Below are positions 31,339-40,270 of a stretch of DNA of 42,379 bases, piece after piece (position 1 is the first letter of the stretch; every line of letters begins with the position of its first letter). This stretch comes from Candidatus Endomicrobium macrotermitis (lineage in GTDB: Bacteria > Elusimicrobiota > Endomicrobiia > Endomicrobiales > Endomicrobiaceae), in the NCBI GenBank assembly GCA_031271405.1, contig JAISVT010000024.1, positions 1 to 42,379 on the forward strand, in the 5' to 3' direction. The notes beneath the pieces are model-generated. The model saw nothing but the letters and a program-made list of their open reading frames with translations. It searched no databases and was not told where the DNA came from. The translations under genes were made by a program, and so were the position numbers.

Positions 31339-31682
31339 TGAAAAAAGATACGGAAGAATATTTAATAAAAGCAATAATATGGGTAATAGCTTTTATTATT
31401 GTAGTAGGCTTTTTTCGAGGATGTAATAAAGAAGAATCACCTCTTATAAACTATAAAGACTTTGCAAAAGAAATAAAAATTAAATATCCCGAATATTCAA
31501 GTATTAACGATAAAACCCTTGTTTATTCTATAATTAGAGAAAAACCGGGGCTTGAATACTTTTTAGATTTTTTTGACCCTGAAGAAGAGGTTATTACTCT
31601 ACCCAAGCTTGAAAAGTTTGATCCGGGCGGAGTATTAAAGAAAATTCAAAAAGATATTCTTGAAGAAAGAAATAACGAATAA
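31338..31682 (+). CDS. Membrane-anchored protein, lysogenic-conversion or exclusion candidate
   Basis: The protein has 114 residues. The N-terminal membrane helix is at about residues 8-28 (LIKAIIWVIAFIIVVGFF), followed by an acidic soluble domain (DFAKEIKIKYPEYSSINDKT, EYFLDFFDPEEEV). The ATG overlaps the stop of the lipoprotein gene (TAATG), so the two are cotranslated and probably act together at the envelope. Function is unknown. Exclusion of related phages is a fair guess. Confidence 0.55.
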   Translation: MKKDTEEYLIKAIIWVIAFIIVVGFFRGCNKEESPLINYKDFAKEIKIKYPEYSSINDKTLVYSIIREKPGLEYFLDFFDPEEEVITLPKLEKFDPGGVLKKIQKDILEERNNE

Positions 31683-31706
31683 AATAACCAGCACCGGAAA
31701 ATAACA

Positions 31707-32744
31707 ATGCCAGCAAAATTAGAACTTCGCAAGGGGAAGTATAGCTTTTTATACCGAGACGCAGACTACAAACAACGGCGCCATACCTGCCAGCAAAAAA
31801 ACTACCATAAAGCCAAAGAAGAACAACTGCTTTTTCTTGCCGAAGAAACCGAAAAAAGAAAGCACCTTAAAGGCGGCATAATAAATCCCGATACTCTCTC
31901 ATGGGAATTATTTTGCAATATGTACGTCAAATTCAGCCGGCAGACAAAAGATGCCCCGGAACGCGACGAACGCACAATAAAGCTGATAAATCGTATTCTA
32001 AAGCCTATTTACCTGAAAGACATTACAACGGATAAATTGAGGGAATACAGGGAAGAACGAAAAAAGGAAGGCGTAAAAGAAAGCAGCATAAACCGCGAAA
32101 TGAACACTGTAAAAAATATGTTCACCTACGCGATAAAAGAAAAGAATATCCCTATCAAGCATCAGGCAGCGCCTATAATTCCATACCCGCAAATGCAGGT
32201 TGTCCGCGACAAATATTTCACAAGCGAAGAATGGACAAAAATGCAGCGCGAAATTAAGTCCGAATCTATGCTTACGGTATTATTTATTATGCTTTATACC
32301 GCAACGCGCTTAAAAGAAGCTATGCTTATGAAGTGGTCGCATGTACTGTTTAACCAAGATTTGGTTATGATAATGCCTTACAAAACCCGTAAATCGAATC
32401 CGGATCCTGTTTATATCCCCCTGCATTCAAATTTAAAGGCATATTTATTGCGTTTACGTGAAAAGTATCCCGAACCGCCTGAATATATCGTTAAAACGTC
32501 AAAAGAAACACTAAATCCGATATATTCTATGAGCGCCAACATACGCAAAAAACTCAAAGAGTTAAAAATAAAAGGCACAGCTCACACATGCCGACATACT
32601 TTCATATCTTGGGCTTTTATGTCAGGAATTGACGGCCTTATAATAATGGATTGGGCAAGAATCAAAAACATCAAGGTTTTAAACCGCTACAAACACCTTT
32701 CCCCGGACTTTAAAAAAGACACAATCAACAAAATAACTATTTAA
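31707..32744 (+). CDS. int: Tyrosine-type integrase
   Basis: The protein has 345 residues. An N-terminal arm-binding part and a core-binding part precede the catalytic domain. Active-site residues visible are Arg in YTATRLKEAMLMKW, His293 and Arg296 in HTCRHTF, and the nucleophile Tyr328 in LNRYKHL. The usual Gly-His before the tyrosine is replaced by a region with Trp316. Integrases of this type recombine phage and chromosome attachment sites. A terminator follows, and a tRNA gene with its 3' end facing the integrase lies 82 nt away. Confidence 0.9.
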   Translation: MPAKLELRKGKYSFLYRDADYKQRRHTCQQKNYHKAKEEQLLFLAEETEKRKHLKGGIINPDTLSWELFCNMYVKFSRQTKDAPERDERTIKLINRILKPIYLKDITTDKLREYREERKKEGVKESSINREMNTVKNMFTYAIKEKNIPIKHQAAPIIPYPQMQVVRDKYFTSEEWTKMQREIKSESMLTVLFIMLYTATRLKEAMLMKWSHVLFNQDLVMIMPYKTRKSNPDPVYIPLHSNLKAYLLRLREKYPEPPEYIVKTSKETLNPIYSMSANIRKKLKELKIKGTAHTCRHTFISWAFMSGIDGLIIMDWARIKNIKVLNRYKHLSPDFKKDTINKITI

Positions 32745-32755
32745 CGCCAAAAAGA

Positions 32756-32784
32756 AAAAGAACGGCCTAAAAAACCGTTCTTTT
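32756..32784 (+). terminator. Intrinsic terminator of the integrase gene
   Basis: AAAAGAACGG and CCGTTCTTTT pair over 10 bp around a 9-nt loop (CCTAAAAAA). The T-run is part of the second arm and runs into TTATACT. It lies 11 nt behind the integrase stop codon. Confidence 0.8.
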
Positions 32785-32872
32785 ATACTATGTTACCAAA
32801 AATGTTACCACTCCGACGATAGAAAATGCCCGGTAGAAGACTCGAACTTCTGACCCCTTCCATGTCAAGGAA
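32785..32872. other. Candidate right attachment site at the tRNA-Val 3' end
   Basis: The integrase ends 82 nt from the 3' end of tRNA-Val, and phage DNA lies on that side, as in phages that insert into tRNA genes. The direct repeat ATGTTACCA occurs twice (around 32790-32811) and may bind the integrase. The other attachment copy would lie beyond the left edge. The core itself is not visible from one end. Confidence 0.5.
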
Positions 32873-32900
32873 GTACTCTAACCAACTGAGCTAACCGGGC
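32827..32900 (-). tRNA. tRNA-Val (anticodon GAC)
   Basis: The cloverleaf folds from GCCCGGT at the 5' end. The D-arm is AGCTCAGTTGGTTAGAG. The anticodon loop TTGACAT sits in a CTTCC/GGAAG stem. The T-arm is AGAAG-TTCGAGT-CTTCT. The discriminator is A. CCA is not encoded. The 3' end points toward the integrase. Confidence 0.9.
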
Positions 32901-32997
32901 AATAACTGCGATTATTGATTACGAATGCCGGATCACGAATCAACCGCAACCGCTGACCGGCAATATTTTCACTCGTAATTTGCAGCTGTCATTAACA

Positions 32998-33069
32998 AGG
33001 TGCGGGCCGGAATTGAACCGGCGAATAACAGTTTTGCAGACTGCTCCCTTACCACTTGGGTACCGCACC
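32998..33069 (-). tRNA. tRNA-Cys (anticodon GCA)
   Basis: GGTGCGG pairs with CCGCACC in the acceptor stem. The anticodon loop CTGCAAA sits in a GCAGT/ACTGT stem and reads GCA. The T-loop is TTCAATT. The discriminator U matches tRNA-Cys. No CCA is encoded. Confidence 0.9.
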
Positions 33070-33172
33070 GAAACAAAACCGATTCAAGAGTATATAAAAA
33101 TACCTTTCTTTAGTCAACAATAAAACTTTGTATTTTGTTCAGAGGGAAGGAAACAAATCGAAAGAATCCGAA

Positions 33173-33243
33173 AGCGGGCGATGGGAATCGAACCCACGTC
33201 TGAAGCTTGGGAAGCTTCCATTCTGCCATTGGACTACGCCCGC
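33173..33243 (-). tRNA. tRNA-Gly (anticodon CCC)
   Basis: GCGGGCG pairs with CGCCCGC. The anticodon loop TTCCCAA sits in a GAAGC/GCTTC stem. The T-loop is TTCGATT. The discriminator is U. No CCA is encoded. Confidence 0.9.
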
Positions 33244-33263
33244 GTTAATTTCAAGTCAAGAAA

Positions 33264-34712
33264 CTATGCAATTTTATACTTTTTTTTGATTTGTGTCAAT
33301 TTTGAATCTATAAGTTTTAACGCCGCTTTCCGGTCTTTAATTTTTCCTTCCTGCTGCGCTTCAAGCGTTATTTTCATAAGTTCGCCTATCCACGGTCCGG
33401 GTTTTAATTTAAACTTTTTCATTATGACGTTTCCGTCTATTATTTTGGGCAGGGGTTTTGCGTTTTTCAGCTCAAAATAGTAATCCATCATTTCATTTGC
33501 GGATTTTTCCTGGCTTTTCAATTCTTTGGGCGAAAATTTTTTAAGCTTTTTATAAGAATGCCAGTCCGCCATGGAAAGAATAAGCAAGTCCGGAGTATTT
33601 TCCCCTATATCCCTGAAAAACTTCAAAGAAGCTTTTTTCGTAACCACGTTGTTTCTGGTAAGAGTCGAAGGGCGCATATGGTTTTTGACCAAAAAAACGG
33701 CGTTTGAAATGTCTTTTTTGCTCATTTTGAGAGATTTCATTATATTTTCAATCTTTTTGGCGCCTTCGTCTTCATGCCCGAAAAAACGCATTTTACCGCC
33801 TTCTTTGCCGGCTGTTTCAGGTTTTGCGGAGTCATGAAAAAGAGCGGCAAATTTTAAAAGATTTGCCTTGTTTACGTTTTCCGAATAAACGCTTTTATCC
33901 GAAAAATATTCACGCAAATATTTTAAAGCGCCGGGGAAATATTTATTCATATTGTTCAATATGTTTTCTACGCTTGCCATAGTTTCGAAAGAATGCTGAA
34001 AAAGCCCTCCGGGGTGGTAATAATGTTTTTTCGGGGCTTTTTTCATGGCTTTTATTTCGGAGAAAATTTCACCCAGCAAACCGCATTTGTCCATAACCGA
34101 TATCAATCCGGCGGCGGATTTTGAGTCAAGCGTTCTGAAAAACTCGTTTTTTATTCTTTCTCCGGCGGATTTTTTTATAAACGCGGCATTTTTCTTTATT
34201 TGCTTTAACGTGTTTTCGGAAATTTTAAAACCGAGTTCCGCGCTGAACCTGAAAGCCCTGAGCATTCTTAACGGGTCTTTTACAAAAACGTCTTTTGAAA
34301 CCATGCTGACCGTTTTTGATTTTAAATCTTTAAACGCAGCTTTCCCCGCGTTTAAAAGATATTTTTTATAATTGCCGAAGTATTTCAGCTCAAAAGCAAA
34401 AGCGTTTACGGTAAAGTCTCTGCGGGACAAATCTTCCTCAATGCTTTTGCCGTCCAAAAGAGAAACGTCTATATTGGAAACGGATTCGTTTTTAAGCATT
34501 ATTCTGTATATTTTATTCGCTTCGTCCAGAGTCACAAGTTTTGCGTCAAACTTTTTGGCAAGAGCGGCCGCAAATTTCGCCGCGTTTTTATCAACGGCCA
34601 AATCTATATCGCTGTGCTTGCGGTTTATGAGCAAATCCCTGACAAAACCGCCAACGCCGTAAACTTTGTAACCCGCAGACAAAGCGTTGATTTTTTCGAT
34701 TAGTTTATTCAT
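33264..34712 (-). CDS. cca: CCA-adding enzyme / polynucleotide adenylyltransferase with HD domain
   Basis: The protein has 482 residues. VYGVGGFVRDLL and SDIDLAVD form the nucleotidyltransferase head with its two Asp metal ligands. RRDFTVNAFAFE is the base-selection region, and DPLRMLRAFRF follows. LFHDSAKP marks the HD domain. The enzyme adds or repairs CCA at tRNA 3' ends. The three nearby tRNA genes lack encoded CCA, which makes this activity necessary. A pure poly(A) polymerase cannot be fully excluded. Confidence 0.85.
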   Translation of the reverse strand: MNKLIEKINALSAGYKVYGVGGFVRDLLINRKHSDIDLAVDKNAAKFAAALAKKFDAKLVTLDEANKIYRIMLKNESVSNIDVSLLDGKSIEEDLSRRDFTVNAFAFELKYFGNYKKYLLNAGKAAFKDLKSKTVSMVSKDVFVKDPLRMLRAFRFSAELGFKISENTLKQIKKNAAFIKKSAGERIKNEFFRTLDSKSAAGLISVMDKCGLLGEIFSEIKAMKKAPKKHYYHPGGLFQHSFETMASVENILNNMNKYFPGALKYLREYFSDKSVYSENVNKANLLKFAALFHDSAKPETAGKEGGKMRFFGHEDEGAKKIENIMKSLKMSKKDISNAVFLVKNHMRPSTLTRNNVVTKKASLKFFRDIGENTPDLLILSMADWHSYKKLKKFSPKELKSQEKSANEMMDYYFELKNAKPLPKIIDGNVIMKKFKLKPGPWIGELMKITLEAQQEGKIKDRKAALKLIDSKLTQIKKKYKIA

Positions 34713-34734
34713 AACAATTTAAACCCCATTCTCC

Positions 34735-34875
34735 GTCGCGCATTGCACACCCGGCATCCGGCAATGACGGCAAAATGAACTTGGATGCCGTTTTTCAACG
34801 GTACGGCCGCACCCGCGCAGTATCATTCCGGGCTTATCCGGGATCCGTTTTTACCGCTGCAGGCACAATGACAAA
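34735..34875. repeat. Interspersed repeat element (host)
   Basis: The gap behind the opp operon holds GCAATGACGGCAAAA (34761-34775) and CCGTTTTTCAACGGTA (34788-34803), both also found in other gaps of the operon. No gene is seen here. Confidence 0.7.
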
Positions 34876-34878
34876 AAC

Positions 34879-35628
34879 CTAAATCTCCATTGCGGCAAGC
34901 AAATCCGTTATATACGCGTTTTCTTTTTCCTTGAAAACATTTTCCGACGAATCGTCTTTTATTATTTTGCCTTCGTTCATAATTATCATTCTGTCCGCAA
35001 ACTTTATCGCGGCGGCAATATCGTGAGTTATAAGGATAATCGAAACGCCGGTATTTTTTCTTACGCTTTTGAAAATTTCCGTTATATTGTTTTGCGAATA
35101 AACGTCAAGCGAAGCAAAAGGCTCGTCGGCAACTATAAGTTTAGGCTTTTTAATCAATGCCCTTGCAACGGCTATCCTCTGCCTTTGCCCGCCTGAAAAC
35201 TGATGCGGGAAATTATCGAGTATTTTCTTTTCAAGCCCCGCGCTTTCAAGAGTTTTTTCTATAATATCTTCGGCATTTGAAGGCGCACCGGCGCCGAAAG
35301 CCTCTAATAAAGACGACCTTATTTTAAGTTTCGGGTTTAAAGACGCGTAAGGATTTTGAAATATCATCTGAACAATCCCCGAAAATTCCGTTATATTATA
35401 ACTTTTTATGTCTTTGCCGTAATATTTGACGCTTCCTCCGTCAAAATCGAGCAGTTTCGATATAATCCTTCCGAAAGTGGTTTTGCCGGAACCCGACCCG
35501 CCGATCACGGACAAAGATTCCCCGTCTTTCATTGAAAAATCCACGCCGTCCAAAGCGTTAAATTTGTTTTCGCCGAAAAACTTTTTATCGGTATAAGTTT
35601 TTGATAAATTTTTGACTTCTAAAAACAT
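34879..35628 (-). CDS. oppF: Oligopeptide ABC transporter ATP-binding protein OppF
   Basis: The protein has 249 residues. Walker A is GGSGSGKTTFG, the signature is SGGQRQRIAVA, Walker B is KLIVADEPFASLD and the H-loop follows in LITHD. It is the second ATPase of the importer and lies last in the operon. The start overlaps nothing and an AAAGGAATAAA-like site precedes the ATG. Substrate specificity (oligopeptide or dipeptide) is not visible in this subunit. Confidence 0.85.
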   Translation of the reverse strand: MFLEVKNLSKTYTDKKFFGENKFNALDGVDFSMKDGESLSVIGGSGSGKTTFGRIISKLLDFDGGSVKYYGKDIKSYNITEFSGIVQMIFQNPYASLNPKLKIRSSLLEAFGAGAPSNAEDIIEKTLESAGLEKKILDNFPHQFSGGQRQRIAVARALIKKPKLIVADEPFASLDVYSQNNITEIFKSVRKNTGVSIILITHDIAAAIKFADRMIIMNEGKIIKDDSSENVFKEKENAYITDLLAAMEI

Positions 35629-35658
35629 TTTATTCCTTTGCCGCTCGATACTTTATTC

Positions 35659-36435
35659 CTAACCGCCTATCAACAGCTTCGTATATTCGTGCTGCGGGTT
35701 TTTAAAAATCTCTTCCGTGTTTCCCGCCTCAACTATCTCGCCGTTATGCATTACGGCCATTGTGTTTGAATATTTGCGGGCTATGCGCATATTGTGGGTT
35801 ATCATAATAAGCGTAAGCCCGAGCGTATTTTTCAATTCTTCGATCAAATCCAAAATCTGCTTTTGTATGGAAGCGTCCAAGCCGGTTGTCGGTTCGTCGG
35901 CAATGAGAATTTCGGGATTATTCATTATCGCCATAGCTATTAAAATTCTTTGTTTCTGACCGCCGCTCAGCTGATGGGGATAGGCATTAAAAATCCTTTC
36001 AACATCGTCCAGTTTAACTTTTTTCAAAACTTCTTTCACGCGCTTTTTTATTTCTTCTTCAGATGCTTTCGGATTGTGGATAGTAAAAGATTCCTCAATT
36101 TGTTTTCCCGCTTTGATAACGGGATTCAAATACGACTGCGGATCCTGAAATATCATAGATATTTTAGAGCCTTTTAAAACTCTTTTTTCTTCAAAAGGCA
36201 TTTTCAGCAGATCTTTTCCGCCGTAAAATATGCCGCCGGATTTTATTTTTCCGCCGTCTATTCCGGTCAAATCCATAAGAGCGGAAGCAAGAGTGCTTTT
36301 TCCGCTGCCCGAACGACCTGCGATAACAAACGTTTCGCCCTTTTTAATGCCAAAAGAAACGTTTTTAACGGCTTCCACCGTTGAGGAAGGCGTTTTGTAT
36401 TCTACGGATAAATTTTTTATTTCAAGTATGTTCAT
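35659..36435 (-). CDS. oppD: Oligopeptide ABC transporter ATP-binding protein OppD
   Basis: I chose the ATG at 36435, giving 258 residues. A GTG at 36483 would add residues from the upstream repeat and lacks a good site. Walker A is AGRSGSGKSTLA, the signature is SGGQKQRILIA and Walker B is EILIADEPTTGLD. The C-terminus is shorter than in some OppD proteins, which carry an additional oligopeptide-type extension. OppD and OppF together power the importer. Confidence 0.85.
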   Translation of the reverse strand: MNILEIKNLSVEYKTPSSTVEAVKNVSFGIKKGETFVIAGRSGSGKSTLASALMDLTGIDGGKIKSGGIFYGGKDLLKMPFEEKRVLKGSKISMIFQDPQSYLNPVIKAGKQIEESFTIHNPKASEEEIKKRVKEVLKKVKLDDVERIFNAYPHQLSGGQKQRILIAMAIMNNPEILIADEPTTGLDASIQKQILDLIEELKNTLGLTLIMITHNMRIARKYSNTMAVMHNGEIVEAGNTEEIFKNPQHEYTKLLIGG

Positions 36436-36469
36436 ATAAAAGATTTTTTCTTCCTTATGCCTTTTAAAG

Positions 36470-36575
36470 ACCGGCTCGGACACCGTTTTTCAACGGTATG
36501 ACAACAAATGCAGATGCCGGCCGGGATCGCTTCGTCATTTCATTCTCCGCAATGACGGCAAAAACAATAGCGTCA
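36470..36575. repeat. Interspersed repeat element between oppC and oppD
   Basis: CCGTTTTTCAACGGTA (36483-36498) and GCAATGACGGCAAAA (36549-36563) recur from the element at 34735. The gap has no gene. Confidence 0.7.
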
Positions 36576-36582
36576 TTAATTT

Positions 36583-37401
36583 CTAACTGTATTCTTTAGG
36601 GTCTAAAATGTCCCTCAGCGCTTCGCCTATGAGATTAAAAGACAAAACCGTAAATAAAATTACTATACCCGGAAAAAGCGACAGCCACCACGCGGCGTAA
36701 ATATAATCTTTCCCCTGCATAAGAATTTGCCCCCAAGACGACATCGGAGGCTGAACGCCGAGCCCCAAAAAAGAAAGCCCCGACTCCGTAAGTATAGCGC
36801 CGCCTATACCTATGGCCGCGTACACTATTATCGGAGAAATAACATTAGGCAAAATATGAATAAAAAACAAGCGGGACTTGCTTACGGCAAGCATTTTTGA
36901 AGCCAAAACAAATTCGCGCTCCCTGATAGACAAAACTTCAGCGCGCACTATTCTTGCAAGGCCTGTCCACGAAGTCAAACCTATCACAAGCATTACGTTA
37001 TAAATATTGGGTTCAAAAAACGCTATCACCAAAAGAATCAAAAAGAATGTCGGAAAACAAAGCATTATATCGGTAAAGCGCATAATAACGCTGTCTGCAA
37101 TTCCTCCGAAATATCCGGAAACCATACCAAGCAAAGTTCCTATAAGAACTGTCAAAAGCGCGGCAAAAAAACCGACCGCCATGGAAACTCTCGCGCCGTA
37201 AACCATGCGCGAAAAAACGTCGCGTCCCAAATCGTCGGTACCGAGAATATGCGCCGCCGAAGGCGCTGCAAGGCGGACTGATAAATCCTGCGAAGCAGGC
37301 TCATAAGGCGCGATAAAAGGCGCAAACACCGCGATAAAAACCACCGCCGCGATGAAAACAACCCCCGCAAACGCCGCTTTGTTTTTAAATATTTTGTTCA
37401 T
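36583..37401 (-). CDS. oppC: Oligopeptide ABC transporter permease OppC
   Basis: I chose the ATG at 37401, giving 272 residues. An upstream start at 37554 would read through the repeat element. Six membrane segments are seen. LGTDDLGRDVFSRMVYGARVS is the family signature, and the permease loop has EREFVLASKMLAVSK. Together with OppB it forms the pore. Confidence 0.85.
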   Translation of the reverse strand: MNKIFKNKAAFAGVVFIAAVVFIAVFAPFIAPYEPASQDLSVRLAAPSAAHILGTDDLGRDVFSRMVYGARVSMAVGFFAALLTVLIGTLLGMVSGYFGGIADSVIMRFTDIMLCFPTFFLILLVIAFFEPNIYNVMLVIGLTSWTGLARIVRAEVLSIREREFVLASKMLAVSKSRLFFIHILPNVISPIIVYAAIGIGGAILTESGLSFLGLGVQPPMSSWGQILMQGKDYIYAAWWLSLFPGIVILFTVLSFNLIGEALRDILDPKEYS

Positions 37402-37424
37402 TTGTTTTTTCCATTTGTTATGTT

Positions 37425-37545
37425 GTCTGAACAATGGATTGCTTCGCCGGAAACAACCCCTCCTCGCAATGACGGCAACTACACCCGGTTTGTCATTCTG
37501 CGAGGACAAAGTCCTTCGCAGAATGACAATGCCCTGAAGTCTTTC
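37425..37545. repeat. Repeat element with hairpin between oppB and oppC
   Basis: GCAATGACGGCAA (37466-37478) matches the other elements. An 18-nt arm (37490-37507) pairs with 37511-37529 around a 3-nt loop with one bulge, a long hairpin containing TTGTCATTCTGCGA and its reverse complement. Such elements are scattered in intergenic spaces of many genomes. Here it lies inside an operon. Confidence 0.8.
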
Positions 37546-37561
37546 CCTCTTCACTCTGCCG

Positions 37562-38533
37562 TTATCTGTATCTTATCCTCGGATCCGCGGCCGCGTACGA
37601 AATGTCTGCGATAATATTTCCCAGCAAAGTCAAAAACGCGGAAATCACGCCTATTCCCATAATTACCGGATAATCCCTTGCCATTATCGCGTCAAAACCC
37701 AGCCTTCCCATACCCGGATAAGAAAAAACGGTTTCTATAATAAAACTTCCGCCGATAAGTCCCGGGATAGATAAACCTATTATGGTTATCAAAGGAAGCA
37801 AAGCGTTTTTTAAAGCGTGGTTGAAAATCACCTGTCTTTCGGAAAGGCCTTTGGAATACGCGGTTTTTATGTAATCCTGCTTTAAAACGTCGAGCATCCC
37901 GGAACGTATATAACGCGAAAGTACCGCAAAAGAACCGAGCGTAGAAACTATGACCGGCAAAACCAAATGGTTTGCCAAATCCCGGGTTTTACCGAAAAAA
38001 GAAAGTTCGTTGAAATCAAAAGAAACGATTCCCGAAATAGGAAACCACCCCAGCCACAGCCCGAACGCTATCATAAGCATAAGGGCGACCCAAAAAACGG
38101 GCGCGGAAAAACAGATAAAAACTATGACGGTCAAAATTCTGTCCGCCAAAGAATATTTTCTGACAGCGGAGTAAATTCCTGCGGGAACTGCGACTATTAT
38201 CATCAAAATTATAGACAGCACGTTTAACAATATAGTGGCCGGAAGGCGTTCTATGATTTTTTCCGAAGCGGAACGCCCGTCCTTGAAAGAACTGCCGAAA
38301 TCCAAAACGGCCACCCTTTTAAGCCAGTTCCAATACTGCTCGTAAACGGGTTTGTCAAGACCGTAAAGTTTATAAAGCCTTTCTTTGGATTCTGCGGTTA
38401 TATTGGTATTAAAATCCGTCATCGCGTCGGTAGGTTTTCCGGGCGTAAAGTACATTACCGCAAAAGTAATTACGGTTATGCCGATTATTATCGGAATCGA
38501 ATATAAAAGCCTTTTTATTAAGTATTGAAACAT
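37562..38533 (-). CDS. oppB: Oligopeptide ABC transporter permease OppB
   Basis: I chose the ATG at 38533, giving 323 residues, because AAAGGATTTCA precedes it. A start at 38614 would overlap the OppA gene. The protein has six membrane helices. FTPGKPTDAM-type and the permease loop with ARSDYIKTAYSKGL-like sequence (DYIKTAYSKGL) fit the family. It is directly downstream of the binding protein gene. Confidence 0.85.
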   Translation of the reverse strand: MFQYLIKRLLYSIPIIIGITVITFAVMYFTPGKPTDAMTDFNTNITAESKERLYKLYGLDKPVYEQYWNWLKRVAVLDFGSSFKDGRSASEKIIERLPATILLNVLSIILMIIVAVPAGIYSAVRKYSLADRILTVIVFICFSAPVFWVALMLMIAFGLWLGWFPISGIVSFDFNELSFFGKTRDLANHLVLPVIVSTLGSFAVLSRYIRSGMLDVLKQDYIKTAYSKGLSERQVIFNHALKNALLPLITIIGLSIPGLIGGSFIIETVFSYPGMGRLGFDAIMARDYPVIMGIGVISAFLTLLGNIIADISYAAADPRIRYR

Positions 38534-38558
38534 TGAAATCCTTTTTCCCGGTTTAGAA

Positions 38559-40208
38559 TCATTTATCGCTAAAAGCGTACCTCTGCAGCGCTTGCGGGAC
38601 CCACCACTCTTCAAAATTATGACCTACGCCTATCGGGGCAAGTTCCACCCCTTTGAACCTTTTATGCAAAGCAAGCAGCGTTTCCGGATAATACAAAAAT
38701 ATGCACGGAATGTCTTCAGCCATTATCTCCTGCATTTCATAATAAAGTTTCCGCCTTTTGTCCGTATCGAAAGTGCTTCTGGCTTCTATAAGTATCTCGT
38801 CAACCCTCGGGTTGCTATAGCCGAGCATATTATACTGTCTCGGGCCTGTTTCTTTTGAATGCCACAGCGAATACTGGTCGGGGTCAAGAGCAAGGCTCCA
38901 GCCCATAATTATCGCTTCAAACTCTCTCTTGGCAATGTACTGGTTAACAAAAGTCGAAAACTCTATTATCCTGATGTTTGCCTTTATGCCTATTTTCTTA
39001 AGCTGCTCCTGAACTATCTGCGCGGTGAGTTCCCTTTGCTTATTCCCCTGATTTGTCGTAATCGTAAATTCAAAACGCTTTCCTTTATATTCAAGAAGCC
39101 CGTCTTTGTTTACGTCTTCAAAGCCGAGCTCTTTTAATATCTCAGCGGCCTTCTGCGGATCGTATTCCGACATTTTAAGGTTCGGGTTATGCGCCCATAC
39201 ATGCGGCGGATAGGGGCCTGCGGCTTCTTTGCCTGTTCCCAGAAGAACTCCGTCAATAATATCTTTTTTATTTACGGCATATTGCATAGCCTTTCTGAAA
39301 TTCTTATCGCCGAACGGCTCCATGCTCATATTAAACCCCATGTATGTGAAAGCGTGCGACGGATATCTGTATTTATCGTACTTTTCGAAAAAACTTTCGT
39401 AAGCGTTCCACTGATCCGGGCTTAAACCGACGGAATCAAGAGATTCATTCCTGAGTTCAAGAAACTGTACGGCCTGATCGGGAACCACCTGTACAATGTA
39501 TCGGTTTATATAAGGCCTGCCTTTGAAATAACCGCCGTTTGAAGTAAGCGTTATTTTTTGGTCGGTCTGCCAGGACTTAAATTTATACGGCCCCGTCCCT
39601 ACGGGGTTTCTGTTTGCGGAAGCATTATTTATGTCCTGACCTCTGAAAATATGCTCCGGTAAAACAGGCATCATCCAGCTCTGAAGATTCGGTGCAAACG
39701 GCGCATCATAATAAACTTTAACGGTATAATCGTCAACAATTTTAAATTTTTTAATTATGGTGAAATTTGAAGAATAAGGGGTTCTCGTATTCGGATCGGT
39801 TAAAGCTTCGTAGGTATATTTGACGTCGCGAGCCGTGAAAGGCTGTCCGTCATGCCATTTCACGTCTTTCCTGAGTTTGAAAGTAATTTCCAGGCCGTCC
39901 TTCGAAACATCATAACTTTCGGCAAGGTCGCAGGCAACCTGCAAATCTTTGTCATATTTAAGCAGTCCGTTAAACAGCTGCCCGTTTGCCGCGCCGGAGG
40001 CGCTGTCGCTTGCAAGTATAGGGTTTAAATACGACGAATCGCTGAGATTTGCCGTAATATAGGCGTCGCCGTAAACGGGTACGGAACCGCCTGAAGATAC
40101 GTTTTGATTATCATTTTTTTCCGGCGAACAGGAAAAGAAAAGAAAAGTACAAAGTACAAATAACAAAGTACAAATACGGCAAGTCGGTTTTTTAATTTTG
40201 TTTTTCAT
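38559..40208 (-). CDS. oppA: Oligopeptide-binding lipoprotein OppA-like
   Basis: The protein has 549 residues. A lipoprotein signal (LLFVLCTFLFFSC) puts the acylated Cys near residue 27. YDVSKDGLEITFKLRKDVKWHDG and FTARDVKYTYEAL are the marks of the SBP_bac_5 family. A long C-terminal domain ends in ALQRYAFSDK. Binding proteins of this family capture peptides and deliver them to the permease. Other substrates, such as nickel or dipeptides, cannot be excluded. Confidence 0.85.
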   Translation of the reverse strand: MKNKIKKPTCRICTLLFVLCTFLFFSCSPEKNDNQNVSSGGSVPVYGDAYITANLSDSSYLNPILASDSASGAANGQLFNGLLKYDKDLQVACDLAESYDVSKDGLEITFKLRKDVKWHDGQPFTARDVKYTYEALTDPNTRTPYSSNFTIIKKFKIVDDYTVKVYYDAPFAPNLQSWMMPVLPEHIFRGQDINNASANRNPVGTGPYKFKSWQTDQKITLTSNGGYFKGRPYINRYIVQVVPDQAVQFLELRNESLDSVGLSPDQWNAYESFFEKYDKYRYPSHAFTYMGFNMSMEPFGDKNFRKAMQYAVNKKDIIDGVLLGTGKEAAGPYPPHVWAHNPNLKMSEYDPQKAAEILKELGFEDVNKDGLLEYKGKRFEFTITTNQGNKQRELTAQIVQEQLKKIGIKANIRIIEFSTFVNQYIAKREFEAIIMGWSLALDPDQYSLWHSKETGPRQYNMLGYSNPRVDEILIEARSTFDTDKRRKLYYEMQEIMAEDIPCIFLYYPETLLALHKRFKGVELAPIGVGHNFEEWWVPQALQRYAFSDK

Positions 40209-40270
40209 TGTTATTTATTATCAGATTGATTCGCTTCAAGCTGCCGCGGACACGCATCCCCGCATCTTTA

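Noticed and set aside
33181..33480. Plus-strand ORF starting MGIEPTSEAWEAS
   Set aside because: It is the antisense of the tRNA-Gly gene and the end of the CCA enzyme gene, a well-known false ORF type.
36435..36483. Longer OppD start at GTG 36483
   Set aside because: The extra residues come from the repeat element and no ribosome site stands before the GTG.
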